A stretch of DNA of 64,000 nucleotides from Lysinibacillus sphaericus (GCF_006864135.1 NZ_SADV01000006.1:124001-188000), one strand, 5' to 3'; counted from the first letter of the stretch, positions 24,861 to 33,270 are shown. The notes: generated from the letters alone by a model not told the origin. Program-made: numbers and translations.

Positions 24861-25943
24861 TTGTCAAAAATCATTTCTATTAGTACATACCAACCACCGT
24901 ACACATTACAACAAATAAACGCAGAGGAGCTAACAAAGGAACTTTTCCATGCGAAAATCCCTAAGTTAGAACGTTACTTAAAAGTTTTTGAGAATGGTGG
25001 TATTGCAACACGCCATTTTTGTGTACCACCTGAATGGCATCGTACCGATCATTCCTTTGAGGAACGAAACGATTTATATATTGAACTAGCTACACAATAT
25101 AGCGTTGATGTTATTCAAGCCTGTTTACAAAATGAAGCGTTTTTACAATCACCGGTTTCTCCTAAAGACATTGATGCTATTATTTTTGTAAGTAGTACGG
25201 GTATTTCCACACCAAGTATTGATGCACGCGTTATGAATAAACTTCCTTTTTCAGACAGACTTAAACGTATTCCACTTTGGGGACTTGGCTGTGCTGGTGG
25301 TGCGGCGGGTGTTAGTAGAGCCTATGATTTTTGTCGTGCCCATCCAGAAGCAAAAGTTCTTGTCGTTTGTGTCGAGCTTTGTAGTCTAACCTTTCAGCCA
25401 AATGATTTTTCAAAAAGCAATTTAATCGGTGCGTCTCTTTTTGCAGATGGGGCCGCATGTATACTCGTCTGTGGAGATGACGTGAATATCGCAGTAAAAA
25501 AGCCAATACCTGCTATTATCGGGACTGGCTCTAAATGGATGCCAGATTCAGAAAATGTTATGGGTTGGAATATTAAAAACAATGGTCTACATGTCGTTTT
25601 TCAGAAAAGTATTCCTGCCATCATTACCAATTGGCTTGGTCCATTCATTGAACAATTTTTATTGGAACATGAACTATACAATGAACAGCTTACCCATTTC
25701 ATCGCACATCCCGGCGGTAAAAAAGTGTTAAAAGCTTATGAAGATACTCTATATCTAGCTTCCAAAAAAACCGATATTTCTCGGGAAATATTGAAATTTC
25801 ACGGAAATATGTCATCTCCTACGGTGCTATATGTATTGGAGCAATTTATGTTAAACGAAGGACAAGTAGAGGATACTGGCTTGCTCGTCGCTCTCGGCCC
25901 TGGCTTCTGTGCTGAAGCTGTATTACTTAAATGGAGGGAGTAG
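24861..25943 (+). CDS. bpsA: Type III polyketide synthase BpsA
   Basis: A 360-residue chalcone-synthase-fold enzyme. The catalytic triad is visible: Cys144 in GLGCAGGAAG, His283 in FIAHPGG and Asn316 in HGNMSSPT. The best-known relative, Bacillus BpsA (BcsA), extends long-chain acyl-CoA with malonyl-CoA to alkylpyrones or alkylresorcinols. The start is TTG behind AAAGGAG. It is followed 1 bp later by the methyltransferase bpsB, which methylates such products. CATACAATA at 24819-24827 fits a sigma-K -10 element, but without a convincing -35, so sporulation control is only a possibility. Confidence 0.92.
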   Translation: MSKIISISTYQPPYTLQQINAEELTKELFHAKIPKLERYLKVFENGGIATRHFCVPPEWHRTDHSFEERNDLYIELATQYSVDVIQACLQNEAFLQSPVSPKDIDAIIFVSSTGISTPSIDARVMNKLPFSDRLKRIPLWGLGCAGGAAGVSRAYDFCRAHPEAKVLVVCVELCSLTFQPNDFSKSNLIGASLFADGAACILVCGDDVNIAVKKPIPAIIGTGSKWMPDSENVMGWNIKNNGLHVVFQKSIPAIITNWLGPFIEQFLLEHELYNEQLTHFIAHPGGKKVLKAYEDTLYLASKKTDISREILKFHGNMSSPTVLYVLEQFMLNEGQVEDTGLLVALGPGFCAEAVLLKWRE

Positions 25944-25944
25944 C

Positions 25945-26487
25945 ATGATTATCTACATTATTTTGATCCTCGTCATTCTACAAAGATTGACAGAAGTTTT
26001 CATTGCAAAACGCAATGAAAGATGGATGCTTTCACAAGGGGCATATGAAGTTGGTTCTTCTCATTATCCATATATGGTTGCTTTGCATGCTGGTTTTTTC
26101 CTATTTTTAATTATTGAAGTCGTTACTAATCATAAAAGTTTATCTCCTTTATTTCCGTTATTATTCTTATTATTTATTGCCGTTCAAGTATTACGCATTT
26201 GGTGTATCCGTTCATTGGGGTCTTTTTGGAACACAAAAATTCTCATATTGCCGGATGCAGAAGTTGTACGAAAAGGCCCTTACACATTTATGCGTCATCC
26301 AAATTACGCTGTAGTTTGCTTAGAAATTATGCTTCTACCTTTAATGTTTCAAGCATATTTTACAGCATTTTGCTTTACACTTTTAAATGTGACAATGCTG
26401 TCCGTGCGCATTCCACTTGAGGAAAAGGCCTTGCGAGATGCGACTAATTATAATCATGTATTTCACAAGAAGATTTCGGAATCCTAG
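25945..26487 (+). CDS. bpsB: Alkylpyrone O-methyltransferase BpsB (ICMT family)
   Basis: About 180 residues, integral membrane, of the isoprenylcysteine carboxyl methyltransferase family (YpbQ). Four to five hydrophobic helices are followed by the SAM-binding region KGPYTFMRHPNYAVVCLEI and a C-terminal EEKALRD motif, typical of these enzymes. In B. subtilis the pair BpsA-BpsB makes methylated alkylpyrones. The ATG at 25945 has GGAGGGAG upstream, which lies in the last codons of bpsA, so the genes are co-translated. The terminator overlaps the 3' end. Confidence 0.9.
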   Translation: MIIYIILILVILQRLTEVFIAKRNERWMLSQGAYEVGSSHYPYMVALHAGFFLFLIIEVVTNHKSLSPLFPLLFLLFIAVQVLRIWCIRSLGSFWNTKILILPDAEVVRKGPYTFMRHPNYAVVCLEIMLLPLMFQAYFTAFCFTLLNVTMLSVRIPLEEKALRDATNYNHVFHKKISES

Positions 26488-26503
26488 CCGAAATCTTCTT
26501 TGT
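26467..26503 (+). terminator. Terminator of bpsAB
   Basis: AAGAAGATTTCGG pairs perfectly with CCGAAATCTTCTT around eight bases. The stem begins inside the last codons of bpsB. Confidence 0.8.
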
Positions 26504-26537
26504 TTCGCTTTCGCTATCTAAACACTTGCTGAAAGAA

Positions 26538-27731
26538 TTAATGCCATTCCCAATTGAACGGATCTTGTAAACCATCCCATGAGTTATTAAACTCATCTTC
26601 CGTTAATAAACACTTGTCTAGTTCTTTTATAATCGCCTCTTTATCTAAATCAACACCAATAATAACGAGCTGTGTCATGCGATCTCCAAATTCCTCATCC
26701 CAATCTTCTACTACCTCAGGACTTTGCAAGAAAACATCCTGCTGTTGTTCCTTTGGTAGAGCGGCTACCCAATAAGAAACTGGTTCTATTTTTGCCGATG
26801 AACCTGCCTGTGATAGTAATAATGCAACATTCTGATGTTTCGCACTCCAAATAATACCCTTTGCTCGGACAATAGATTCTGGCATATGATCACACCATTC
26901 TACAAATCGCATTGGATGAAATGGTCTTCTACGCTTATAAATGAAAGAAGAAATGCCATACTCCTCCGTTTCCGGTGTATGATTTTCATGACCAAGCTCT
27001 AATTCCTTTAACCAGCCAGCAGATTCTGATACCCGTTCAAAGTCAAAGCGTCCAGTATTTAAAATCTCAGCTGGCTCTATTACACCGTTTACTGTACGAA
27101 TTAGCTTGGCTTCAGGTTGTAATGCACGTAAAATACGTTCTAATCTTTCAAGCTCTTCATCTGATACTAAATCACATTTGTTTAATACAAGGACATCACA
27201 AAACTCGATTTGGTCAATGAGTAAGTCGGCAACATCCCTTTCATCTAACTCGCCGACTGCCTCCTTACGCTCTAAAAGACTTTCACCCGACTGAAAATCA
27301 TGCCAAAAACGATTCGCATCTACAACGGTCACCATCGTATCAAGTTGGCAAAACTTTGTTAAATCAATACCAAGCTCCTCATCTAAATAGCTAAATGTTT
27401 GAGCAACAGGTATTGGTTCGCTAATCCCCGTCGATTCAATTAAAATATAATCAATAGTACCGAGCCTTGCGAGACGCTCCACCTCCTGCAATAAATCCTC
27501 ACGTAGCGTGCAACAAATACAACCATTCGATAACTCCACAAATTTTTCCTCTGTTCGTGAAATGCCGCTTCCATTTGCAATTAGTTCTGCATCGATATTA
27601 ATTTCACTCATATCATTGACGATTACAGCAACACGCATATCTTTTTCATTTTGTAAAACATGATTCATCATTGTTGTCTTACCAGAACCTAAATAACCAC
27701 TTAACACTGTAACAGGGATTTTCTTTGTCAT
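26538..27731 (-). CDS. yciC: Zinc metallochaperone GTPase, COG0523 (YciC/ZigA)
   Basis: A 397-residue G3E GTPase. LSGYLGSGKTTMMNHVL is the Walker A region, GCICCTLREDL carries the CxCC metal motif of COG0523 proteins, ESTGISEP is the Walker-B-like segment and LNKCDLV the NKxD motif. The C-terminal CobW domain includes the RRRPFHPMRF segment. YciC-type proteins deliver zinc to client enzymes under starvation. Zur boxes of the Bacillus type lie in the 170-bp gap shared with a zinc-free rpmG, which supports the zinc role over cobalt or nitrile hydratase roles. Confidence 0.92.
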   Translation of the reverse strand: MTKKIPVTVLSGYLGSGKTTMMNHVLQNEKDMRVAVIVNDMSEINIDAELIANGSGISRTEEKFVELSNGCICCTLREDLLQEVERLARLGTIDYILIESTGISEPIPVAQTFSYLDEELGIDLTKFCQLDTMVTVVDANRFWHDFQSGESLLERKEAVGELDERDVADLLIDQIEFCDVLVLNKCDLVSDEELERLERILRALQPEAKLIRTVNGVIEPAEILNTGRFDFERVSESAGWLKELELGHENHTPETEEYGISSFIYKRRRPFHPMRFVEWCDHMPESIVRAKGIIWSAKHQNVALLLSQAGSSAKIEPVSYWVAALPKEQQQDVFLQSPEVVEDWDEEFGDRMTQLVIIGVDLDKEAIIKELDKCLLTEDEFNNSWDGLQDPFNWEWH

Positions 27732-27745
27732 CTTTACAACTCCTT

Positions 27746-27766
27746 AAATCGTAATTATTACTATTT
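27746..27766. promoter_or_regulatory. Zur box upstream of yciC
   Basis: AAATCGTAATTATTACTATT is a 20-base match to the Bacillus Zur consensus TCGTAATNATTACGA extended by A/T; one arm has ACT in place of ACG. A partial TTCGTAATTA follows at 27771-27780. Confidence 0.8.
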
Positions 27767-27863
27767 ACATTTCGTAATTAAAACATAGAGTCCTAAAAAA
27801 CGCAACGCTAAAAACTTTACGGAAATACGGTATTGACATATTTCTCTAAAAATAATAATGTAT

Positions 27864-27884
27864 AAAGCGTAATAATTACGATTT
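27864..27884. promoter_or_regulatory. Zur box upstream of the zinc-free rpmG
   Basis: The core GCGTAATAATTACGATTT is a near-perfect Zur palindrome (one mismatch, GCG for TCG). It lies 17 bp upstream of the L33 start codon, overlapping the likely promoter, so zinc-bound Zur would block rpmG. Confidence 0.85.
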
Positions 27885-27900
27885 AAAAGGAGGTTATTTT

Positions 27901-28050
27901 ATGCGTGTACAAGTGACATTAGCCTGTACAGAAACAGGTGATAAAAACTATATCACTACAAAAAATAAACGAACTAATCCAGAAAGGCTGGAGCTTAAGA
28001 AATATTCACCACGTTTAAAAAGGGTTACATTACACAGAGAAACGAAATAA
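27901..28050 (+). CDS. rpmG: Ribosomal protein L33, zinc-independent form
   Basis: A 49-residue L33: [20 protein letters not shown], then [17 protein letters not shown] and [11 protein letters not shown]. Only one cysteine is present, so the paired CxxC motifs of the zinc-binding form are missing. Together with the Zur box at 27864-27884 this is the C-minus paralogue that replaces zinc-L33 when zinc is scarce and frees metal from ribosomes. AAGGAGG is 8 nt upstream. It is divergent from the zinc chaperone yciC and shares its regulatory gap. Confidence 0.93.
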   Translation: MRVQVTLACTETGDKNYITTKNKRTNPERLELKKYSPRLKRVTLHRETK

Positions 28051-28089
28051 TATGTATTACGTCTAGAATCCACTAGTAACATAAAAATG

Positions 28090-28126
28090 GCTGTTTCAAA
28101 AGTGTCTGTCGTACTTTTGAAACAGC
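28090..28126. terminator. Bidirectional terminator after rpmG
   Basis: GCTGTTTCAAAAG pairs perfectly with CTTTTGAAACAGC around 11 bases. On the minus strand CCATTTTTA follows, which also serves the coiled-coil gene. Confidence 0.8.
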
Positions 28127-28140
28127 TTGCAACACAAATT

Positions 28141-28944
28141 TTATACAATTTTATCAGTATTGATTTCGATAGTAAGCTCGTTCAATTTATGTTCCAGATC
28201 CTCAAGTAAGCGTAATTTATGATTCAATTGCTTCTCAAAATCCATTGATTGAGCAAATACCTTATTTACTTGAGCATCTATATGTGTAATAAACCCTGTA
28301 TTCATTATCGTTTTTCCACTCAGGGAAAGGCTATATTTTTTGATATTCGCCAATTCTTCCGTTAATTTTGCTATCTCACTACTTTTCTCCTCTATTTCTT
28401 TGGTTAAATGCTTATTAAGATTGTCTGAACTGGCTTGTTCTAAACGGGATCTTTCAAGGGCTTCAATGATAGTATTCATTTGTTGGCTTATATCTTTTGT
28501 AAAAACGTTTAGCTTCTTTTCAAGGCAATCGACTATAGTCTTATCATGAACATCTGAATTTGTAGAAAGTAATTTATCTTTAGCGGATGTTAACGTTTCC
28601 TTCATTAGCTTATTTTCTGCACGCAGCTCTTCTAATTCCTTTAATAAACCCTCTATCGAAGAAAGTTGTTTTTTCTTCTGGGTTTCTCTTGCTTGTATAT
28701 CTTCATAGTAAGTTTTAAGCTTTTTTTCATGGTCTCTCTTCTGCTTTAAAAGCTCCATCGAAAGCTCCTTTTTCTGCTTTGTTAATTGAACATTTTCCCG
28801 CTCTAATCTCAGTACTAGTGAATAATAATCACTATCTCTGAGCCTTTTAACTTCATTTTTATATTTCGCTAATTCTGCTCTTAAAAAAATGATCATTTGC
28901 TGCAACTGAATAGGATCATTGTTTTTAACAATATCATTATCCAC
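28141..28944 (-). CDS. Coiled-coil protein of the spore-surface island
   Basis: A 267-residue soluble protein predicted to be coiled coil from about 15 to 260, rich in Lys, Glu and Leu heptads (for example ENVQLTKQKKELSMELLKQK), with one break near DVHDKTIVDCLEKK. No enzyme motif or signal peptide. The start is GTG behind AGGAGG. It is the last gene of a three-gene minus-strand set with the small helical gene and the beta-domain gene. I do not recognise the family; a structural role in spore or coat assembly is inferred from the neighbours only. Confidence 0.7.
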   Translation of the reverse strand: MDNDIVKNNDPIQLQQMIIFLRAELAKYKNEVKRLRDSDYYSLVLRLERENVQLTKQKKELSMELLKQKRDHEKKLKTYYEDIQARETQKKKQLSSIEGLLKELEELRAENKLMKETLTSAKDKLLSTNSDVHDKTIVDCLEKKLNVFTKDISQQMNTIIEALERSRLEQASSDNLNKHLTKEIEEKSSEIAKLTEELANIKKYSLSLSGKTIMNTGFITHIDAQVNKVFAQSMDFEKQLNHKLRLLEDLEHKLNELTIEINTDKIV

Positions 28945-28959
28945 ACTCGCGCCTCCTAA

Positions 28960-29256
28960 TCACGACATTTTTTTAAGTAAACTAATCACTTCTTCAAATT
29001 GCTCCTTACTATCCTCTAACATCTCATCAAGCTGCTTAATAATCTTAATATCTATTTCCTCATCACCAATTTCTTCAGCTTTGCTCTTTTCTCCTGACAT
29101 TAAATAGGCAAGAAGTAGATTCAATGTGCCTTTTTCGAGATAGGCAAAGCTGTTATTTTTCGTATTATTATAGTTAGATAGATTCGTAAGCTGTTCCTTT
29201 ATTAGTTGATGGACAACACTATCTATTTTTTGATTTATATTTTCAGACTCACTCAT
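28960..29256 (-). CDS. Small helical acidic protein, unknown
   Basis: About 98 residues, mostly helical and acidic, starting MSESENINQKIDSVVHQLIK and ending EQFEEVISLLKKMS. No cysteine, signal peptide or known motif. The ATG at 29256 has AGGAGG six bases upstream; upstream in-frame starts overlap that site. It overlaps the stop of the preceding gene by 8 bp and is 15 bp from the following one, so the three genes form an operon. Function unknown. Confidence 0.65.
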   Translation of the reverse strand: MSESENINQKIDSVVHQLIKEQLTNLSNYNNTKNNSFAYLEKGTLNLLLAYLMSGEKSKAEEIGDEEIDIKIIKQLDEMLEDSKEQFEEVISLLKKMS

Positions 29257-29824
29257 TTTCATCCTCCTGTGTATGACTAATTCCATTGAGATTAATAGGA
29301 TTTAAGACAACGACACCATCTTTGAACTCATCACAATATGTAAAACCCATGATACTTCCTGAATAAGAAAAATTATGACCCCACTTAATTTGAAAGTTAG
29401 GAAATGATAATGTTTCGTTTGGCTCTAACGTTGTTTTGCCTATAGGTCTAAGCCAGAATTCCTCCTTGCTTGATTGATCGTTGATTCGTTCCCAGCTACT
29501 GTTGCCTTTTAAATTTGGTGCGAAATGTTCATAGACATACCTTCCTGAGAAAGAGAATGGAGAGTCTTCAGGCAGTTTTATACATAGATACGGATTCGTT
29601 ATAGGCTGATTCCCTATATTGCGAATATGATAGGAGCCCAAACATAAGCTTTCCTCATCAGGATTATAAGAAATATTGAACGAGGACGTGAAATAACTAA
29701 TGATGTTGACACTATCCGGAATAATAAGCTTCTCAACCGTTTTTTTAATTTCATGAACATAAAAATCTGTTTGTTTTTTTAGTTCATTTATCTTTTCTTC
29801 CACATGATCGATACGAGTAGTCAT
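29249..29824 (-). CDS. Coiled-coil plus beta-domain protein, unknown
   Basis: A 191-residue protein. Residues 1-35 form a short coiled coil (RIDHVEEKINELKKQTDFYV). The rest is beta-rich, with aromatic and Pro/Gly residues such as IRNIGNQPITNPYLCIKLPE and NETLSFPNFQIKWGHNFSYS, like a surface or appendage domain. A GGGGG site precedes the ATG. It leads the three-gene operon that ends at 28141. I do not recognise the family. Its place between spore-type proteins suggests a spore-surface role, which is inference. Confidence 0.65.
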   Translation of the reverse strand: MTTRIDHVEEKINELKKQTDFYVHEIKKTVEKLIIPDSVNIISYFTSSFNISYNPDEESLCLGSYHIRNIGNQPITNPYLCIKLPEDSPFSFSGRYVYEHFAPNLKGNSSWERINDQSSKEEFWLRPIGKTTLEPNETLSFPNFQIKWGHNFSYSGSIMGFTYCDEFKDGVVVLNPINLNGISHTQEDENE

Positions 29825-29900
29825 AATTAGTACCCCCTTGCCAATAGTATTTAATTAACCAACCTACTTTAAGCGCTAGCTACTGTCTGAAATCTTGCAT

Positions 29901-29926
29901 AAAAAAAAGAGAGGATTAACCTCTCT
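29901..29926 (-). terminator. Terminator after the Cys-rich spore-type gene
   Basis: AGAGAGG pairs with CCTCTCT around five bases and is followed by eight T on the minus strand. Confidence 0.8.
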
Positions 29927-29960
29927 TTATAATATGATTTTCTTCTATGTGTTAGTACCA

Positions 29961-30599
29961 TTAACCAACTGTTGGGAATATAGCTGGGCACTGCTGCGGG
30001 CGTACTACACCCGGACATGCGAACGGTAATTCTGCTCTTGGTTCGCAGAAAGTCGCTAAGAATTCCACAGTTACTGGGAATGTAGATTGAATACTTTGGC
30101 AAACAGATACAGTAATCGTTAATGCAGAAAACGTAATTGTCCCTGCTCCAGCTGTTAATGTTCCAGTTGTACACACGAAACAATCTAAATCTGTGAATAA
30201 AATTTCTACATCTGTCCCTGTTGGCGCACATAATGTAACTTGTTCGCAACGAGAAAGTGGAATAGTATTGCTTGTGAACATAGTGCCGTTCGGTAAACAA
30301 ACAACTATCGTAAGAATAAAGTTCTTTTGAATAGTTAAATTTTGAAGACATACAGTTGCACCATCAATTGAGAATTGGCGATTCTCACGGTTCAAGATAA
30401 CAATAGGGTTTGTTGTTGATGGAACTACCTTACATGTAACTACTGCACCTGTTAAATCAGTCGTTGGCGTTACTCCTGGAAAAGTAATTGGTCCAGTAGG
30501 GGAAAAATCAAACGACATTTCCTTTACAATCCAGTCAAATACCTTATCGACGTTTATACAAATAAGTTCTTGCGCCTGGGATGGCATATTCTCTAGCAT
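29961..30599 (-). CDS. Cys-rich beta protein, probable spore-surface protein
   Basis: A 212-residue protein with nine or more cysteines spread through beta-type sequence rich in Thr, Val and Ile. The N terminus QELICINVDKVFDWIVKEM resembles the ICVxVxKVFDW start of Cys-rich spore proteins in Bacillales and Clostridia. The C terminus FACPGVVRPQQCPAIFP is Pro/Cys-rich. No signal peptide is present, as expected of a protein put on the spore from the mother cell. CATAAGATA at 30638-30646 fits a sigma-K -10 box. Monocistronic with its own terminator. Family name not certain. Confidence 0.7.
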   Translation of the reverse strand: MLENMPSQAQELICINVDKVFDWIVKEMSFDFSPTGPITFPGVTPTTDLTGAVVTCKVVPSTTNPIVILNRENRQFSIDGATVCLQNLTIQKNFILTIVVCLPNGTMFTSNTIPLSRCEQVTLCAPTGTDVEILFTDLDCFVCTTGTLTAGAGTITFSALTITVSVCQSIQSTFPVTVEFLATFCEPRAELPFACPGVVRPQQCPAIFPTVG

Positions 30600-30637
30600 C
30601 CTTTTGACACCTCCATAATTTTTTTACCTTTCGTTTG

Positions 30638-30646
30638 TATCTTATG
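30638..30646 (-). promoter_or_regulatory. Candidate sigma-K promoter
   Basis: On the minus strand CATAAGATA matches the sigma-K -10 consensus CATANNNTA, and GCAC lies 14 nt upstream as a possible -35. It is 39 bp upstream of the Cys-rich gene. Confidence 0.5.
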
Positions 30647-30696
30647 TTTTCTAACTAAAAGTGCATGGGCTAAAAAGTAATTCGTTCTGATTTTTA

Positions 30697-30808
30697 TGAA
30701 TCAATTATGCTTCAGCAAAATTGCCGCTGTCGCACAGATAAATTGCCACAGGACGTGGCTGAGTTCCTCTATTTTTTAGCAGGTGTTTGAACCTGCCGAA
30801 AAGTAACT
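30697..30808 (+). repeat. Dispersed repeat, family B copy 3
   Basis: It begins GAATCAATTATGCTTCAGCA and continues CCGCTGTCGCACAGATAAAT, TGCCACAGGACGTGG, GAGTTCCTCTATTTTTTAGC and the hairpin CAGGTGTTTGAACCTG. It aligns with copy 2 at 18265-18375. It fills part of the 440-bp gap between the divergent spore-type genes; the remainder (30809-31020) is AT-rich with no recognised signal. Confidence 0.7.
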
Positions 30809-31038
30809 TAAATTAGCAATGTATCCCCTATAAAGGCGGGAGTCTTCTGTAACTGGTGCTTTACTTTCGTTACGAAAAATAATTGCAAGTTAAAATACTA
30901 AAGTATCAGTATGTATCGTTTTTGCTTATACCGCCCTTTCTTAAGAAGAAACTAAAATGTTTGAAAGGACCGGTATATTTGTAACAGAAAGTAAACATTT
31001 TTAATAAAATATAAATGGACTGAAAGGGGTGAAATGCA

Positions 31039-32391
31039 ATGGAAAATTCAAAATTGTACTCCACTCAAGGCATTGAACAATTGAAGCAAAAAATAGAAGG
31101 CTACAAGGATACATTAACTTCATTAAAAATGGGAAATTCAATTGAAGATTACCTATTTATGAAAATGGATTTTGATGAAATTAAAACGCAAATGGCACTG
31201 TTAGAAGAGCTAAACGAAACAATAGATGATAAGCAAAAAAATTCCCAAATCAGAGGCTATGAGGAGCAGATAAAACTTCTATCAGCACAAATTGAGTCTT
31301 TGAATCAAACAATTGAAGAAATGAACCGAGATATACTAAAGGTTTTAAACAAATTACTTACGATTGAAAATACCGAAGCTCCAACCACTCCACCTAAAAC
31401 TGAAAAAATATCTAATTTCTTTGCTAACGGTGCTCAGAAGGATTCGATCATTACACAGACAACAAGCCCGTCGACGAATACATCTAAGCAGCCCTCTTAT
31501 AAAATGCTACAAAACCTGGCAGGTAAAGCAACAAATACGCAATTAGATGGAAACAATGGTACACCTTCTACTCGCAACGGAAATCAAAAAGATGTACCCG
31601 AGGAACGCCATTTTAATCAACAATACTTTCAATCAATAAATACTCATCCAAGCCAAATATATAATGGCTTATATAGAAATACGAACACTGAATCCACCTT
31701 CCATTTTAAGCACGCTACGAACATACAAGAAATTCCAGTTAGTATCAACGGACCTGCCTTAGCGCCTGACGATGCCTCAACTCCCGAGAATTACAGAAAA
31801 AAAAATACTGCTGTCACTGTAGCTGAAATGAACGCTGCCATAACGAATGAGCCAAGCAATCTTGAGGTACTTGAAACTGTTATTGAGCCTGTCATTCCAG
31901 AAGCAACCGAAAATGTTCTTGAGCCTGTTATTCCAGAAGCCGAAAGCGTTATTGAGCCTATCGTTCCAGAAGTAGCCGAAAACGTTATTGAGCCGCCTGT
32001 CGTTCCAGAAGTAGAAGAAAACGTTATTGAGCCTGTCATTCCGGAAGTAGACGAAAACGTTATTGAGCCTGTCATTCCAGGAGTAGCCGAAAACGTTATT
32101 GAGCCTGTCATTCCGGAAGTAGACGAAAACGTTATTGAGCCTGTTATTCCGGAAGCGACTGAAATGGTTATTGAGCCTGTCGTTCTAGGAACAGATAAAG
32201 TGGTTAACGAGCAAGTGGACGCAAATAAATCACCTATTTTAAAAGGTGATTTATGTGAAATTGTTGAACCTACATTAGGGGAAGTATATGAAACCCATAC
32301 ACAAATTGAAGAGGTAAACGAATCACCTGAGGAAAGCCAGAAAAAAGAGAAGGGTTCTTTGTTTTTCAATTTCTTTCGAAAATGGAGTTAG
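31039..32391 (+). CDS. Coiled-coil protein with acidic-proline tandem repeats
   Basis: A 450-residue protein in three parts. Residues 1-115 are coiled coil (EQIKLLSAQIESLNQTIEEM). Residues 115-275 are low-complexity, Ser/Thr/Asn-rich. Residues 280-387 hold nine copies of a 12-residue unit of the type NVIEPVIPEVDE. The C-terminal KGSLFFNFFRKWS is basic-aromatic and could insert in or touch a membrane. No signal peptide. It faces the spore-type genes and precedes a BclB-domain gene, so a spore-assembly or linker function is inferred. I do not recognise the family. Confidence 0.7.
   Translation: MENSKLYSTQGIEQLKQKIEGYKDTLTSLKMGNSIEDYLFMKMDFDEIKTQMALLEELNETIDDKQKNSQIRGYEEQIKLLSAQIESLNQTIEEMNRDILKVLNKLLTIENTEAPTTPPKTEKISNFFANGAQKDSIITQTTSPSTNTSKQPSYKMLQNLAGKATNTQLDGNNGTPSTRNGNQKDVPEERHFNQQYFQSINTHPSQIYNGLYRNTNTESTFHFKHATNIQEIPVSINGPALAPDDASTPENYRKKNTAVTVAEMNAAITNEPSNLEVLETVIEPVIPEATENVLEPVIPEAESVIEPIVPEVAENVIEPPVVPEVEENVIEPVIPEVDENVIEPVIPGVAENVIEPVIPEVDENVIEPVIPEATEMVIEPVVLGTDKVVNEQVDANKSPILKGDLCEIVEPTLGEVYETHTQIEEVNESPEESQKKEKGSLFFNFFRKWS
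31876..32199 (+). repeat. Tandem 36-bp coding repeat (nine copies)
   Basis: Nine in-frame copies of a unit encoding NVIEPVIPEVDE or close variants. The fourth copy carries an extra codon (PPVVPEV) and the second lacks one. Copies 5 to 7 are the most alike at the DNA level, which suggests recent expansion by slippage or recombination. Confidence 0.85.
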
Positions 32392-32446
32392 TTTAAAGTT
32401 GTTGTGTTCACAGCTTAGGATCAATCTAGATTTATACGATAAATTT

Positions 32447-32484
32447 GTCCAATACGTATGAAAATACATATTGGACTTTTTTTG
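32447..32484 (+). terminator. Terminator of the repeat-protein gene
   Basis: GTCCAATA pairs with TATTGGAC, extended by GTATG/CATAC-type pairing, followed by seven T. Confidence 0.85.
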
Positions 32485-32655
32485 TTTAATTAACCACATA
32501 AGCAGAAGGTCAATTTCATTATAGAATACTTGTCATTGACAAATAACCTCTAAAAAAGGCCTCCATAATTTCCACATATAAAAACTTCAATGCGGATATT
32601 TGCCCTAACCCTATAATCTTAGCTGAATAGAATAATGAAGAAAGGGGGTGTAAAA

Positions 32656-33270
32656 ATGTGTATGAATTGTATGAATTCAGCGTGCGGCGGCTGCGCAAAT
32701 CAAAATAATCAGTGTACTGCACTTGGTCCTTTTGAAGCTATTGAAGCTGCATGTATTACGACTCCACCAGCAACAGGCTCCATCATCCCATTCGCATCAG
32801 GAATAGTTCCTGTTGTTTTAACATCAGTTCTTGGTGGCGCTATCGGTACAGTTAGTCTTGTAGGATTCGGTACGTCTATTCCAGGGGTAACTCTTACTGG
32901 TACAAATATAGATTTAACTGCCGCTACAGGAACAGAAGCCTTTTCAGTTCCACGTGCTGGTACTATTACATCTATTTCTGCATCATTGTCTGCAACAGTT
33001 GCTGTAACCCTTACAGGAACAGCAACAGTCAGAGCACAAATTTACCGCGCGGTTGCGGGAAGTAATGTTTTCAGCCCTACAACAGCATTCGTTGATTTAG
33101 CACCTGCTCTATCAACTATAGCAGTAGGTACTATTACATTTGGTACTGCAAACGTTGCACCAGTGCCAGTAGCTGCTGGTGATCGCTTATTAATGGTGTT
33201 CTCCATTACTTCCTCAGGGATTGTTGCTACTGTGACTGGTAACGCAAGTGCAGGAATTAATATTGTATAA
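32656..33270 (+). CDS. Exosporium protein with BclB-type C-terminal domain
   Basis: About 204 residues. The first 30 are Cys-rich (MCMNCMNSACGGCANQNN). From about residue 40 the protein follows the BclB-related exosporium domain: IPFASGIVPVVLTSVLGG, IGTVSLVGFGTS, GTEAFSVPRAGTITSISASL, TVRAQIYRA and RLLMVFSITSSGIV. Known BclB proteins carry a collagen-like Gly-X-Y stretch before this domain, which is missing here. The ATG at 32656 has AAAGGGGGTG upstream. It probably assembles on the spore surface without a secretion signal. Domain call is confident, role by family. Confidence 0.85.
   Translation: MCMNCMNSACGGCANQNNQCTALGPFEAIEAACITTPPATGSIIPFASGIVPVVLTSVLGGAIGTVSLVGFGTSIPGVTLTGTNIDLTAATGTEAFSVPRAGTITSISASLSATVAVTLTGTATVRAQIYRAVAGSNVFSPTTAFVDLAPALSTIAVGTITFGTANVAPVPVAAGDRLLMVFSITSSGIVATVTGNASAGINIV

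Noticed and set aside
29869-30351. Minus-strand frame of 160 codons
   Set aside because: Out-of-frame shadow of the Cys-rich spore-type gene at 29961-30599, which has a ribosome site, a promoter and a terminator.
31791-32369. Minus-strand open frame of 192 codons rich in TGSITFSS repeats
   Set aside because: It is the antisense of the NVIEPVIPEV tandem repeat; a periodic coding repeat keeps other frames open. No ribosome site is seen and the sense gene is well supported.
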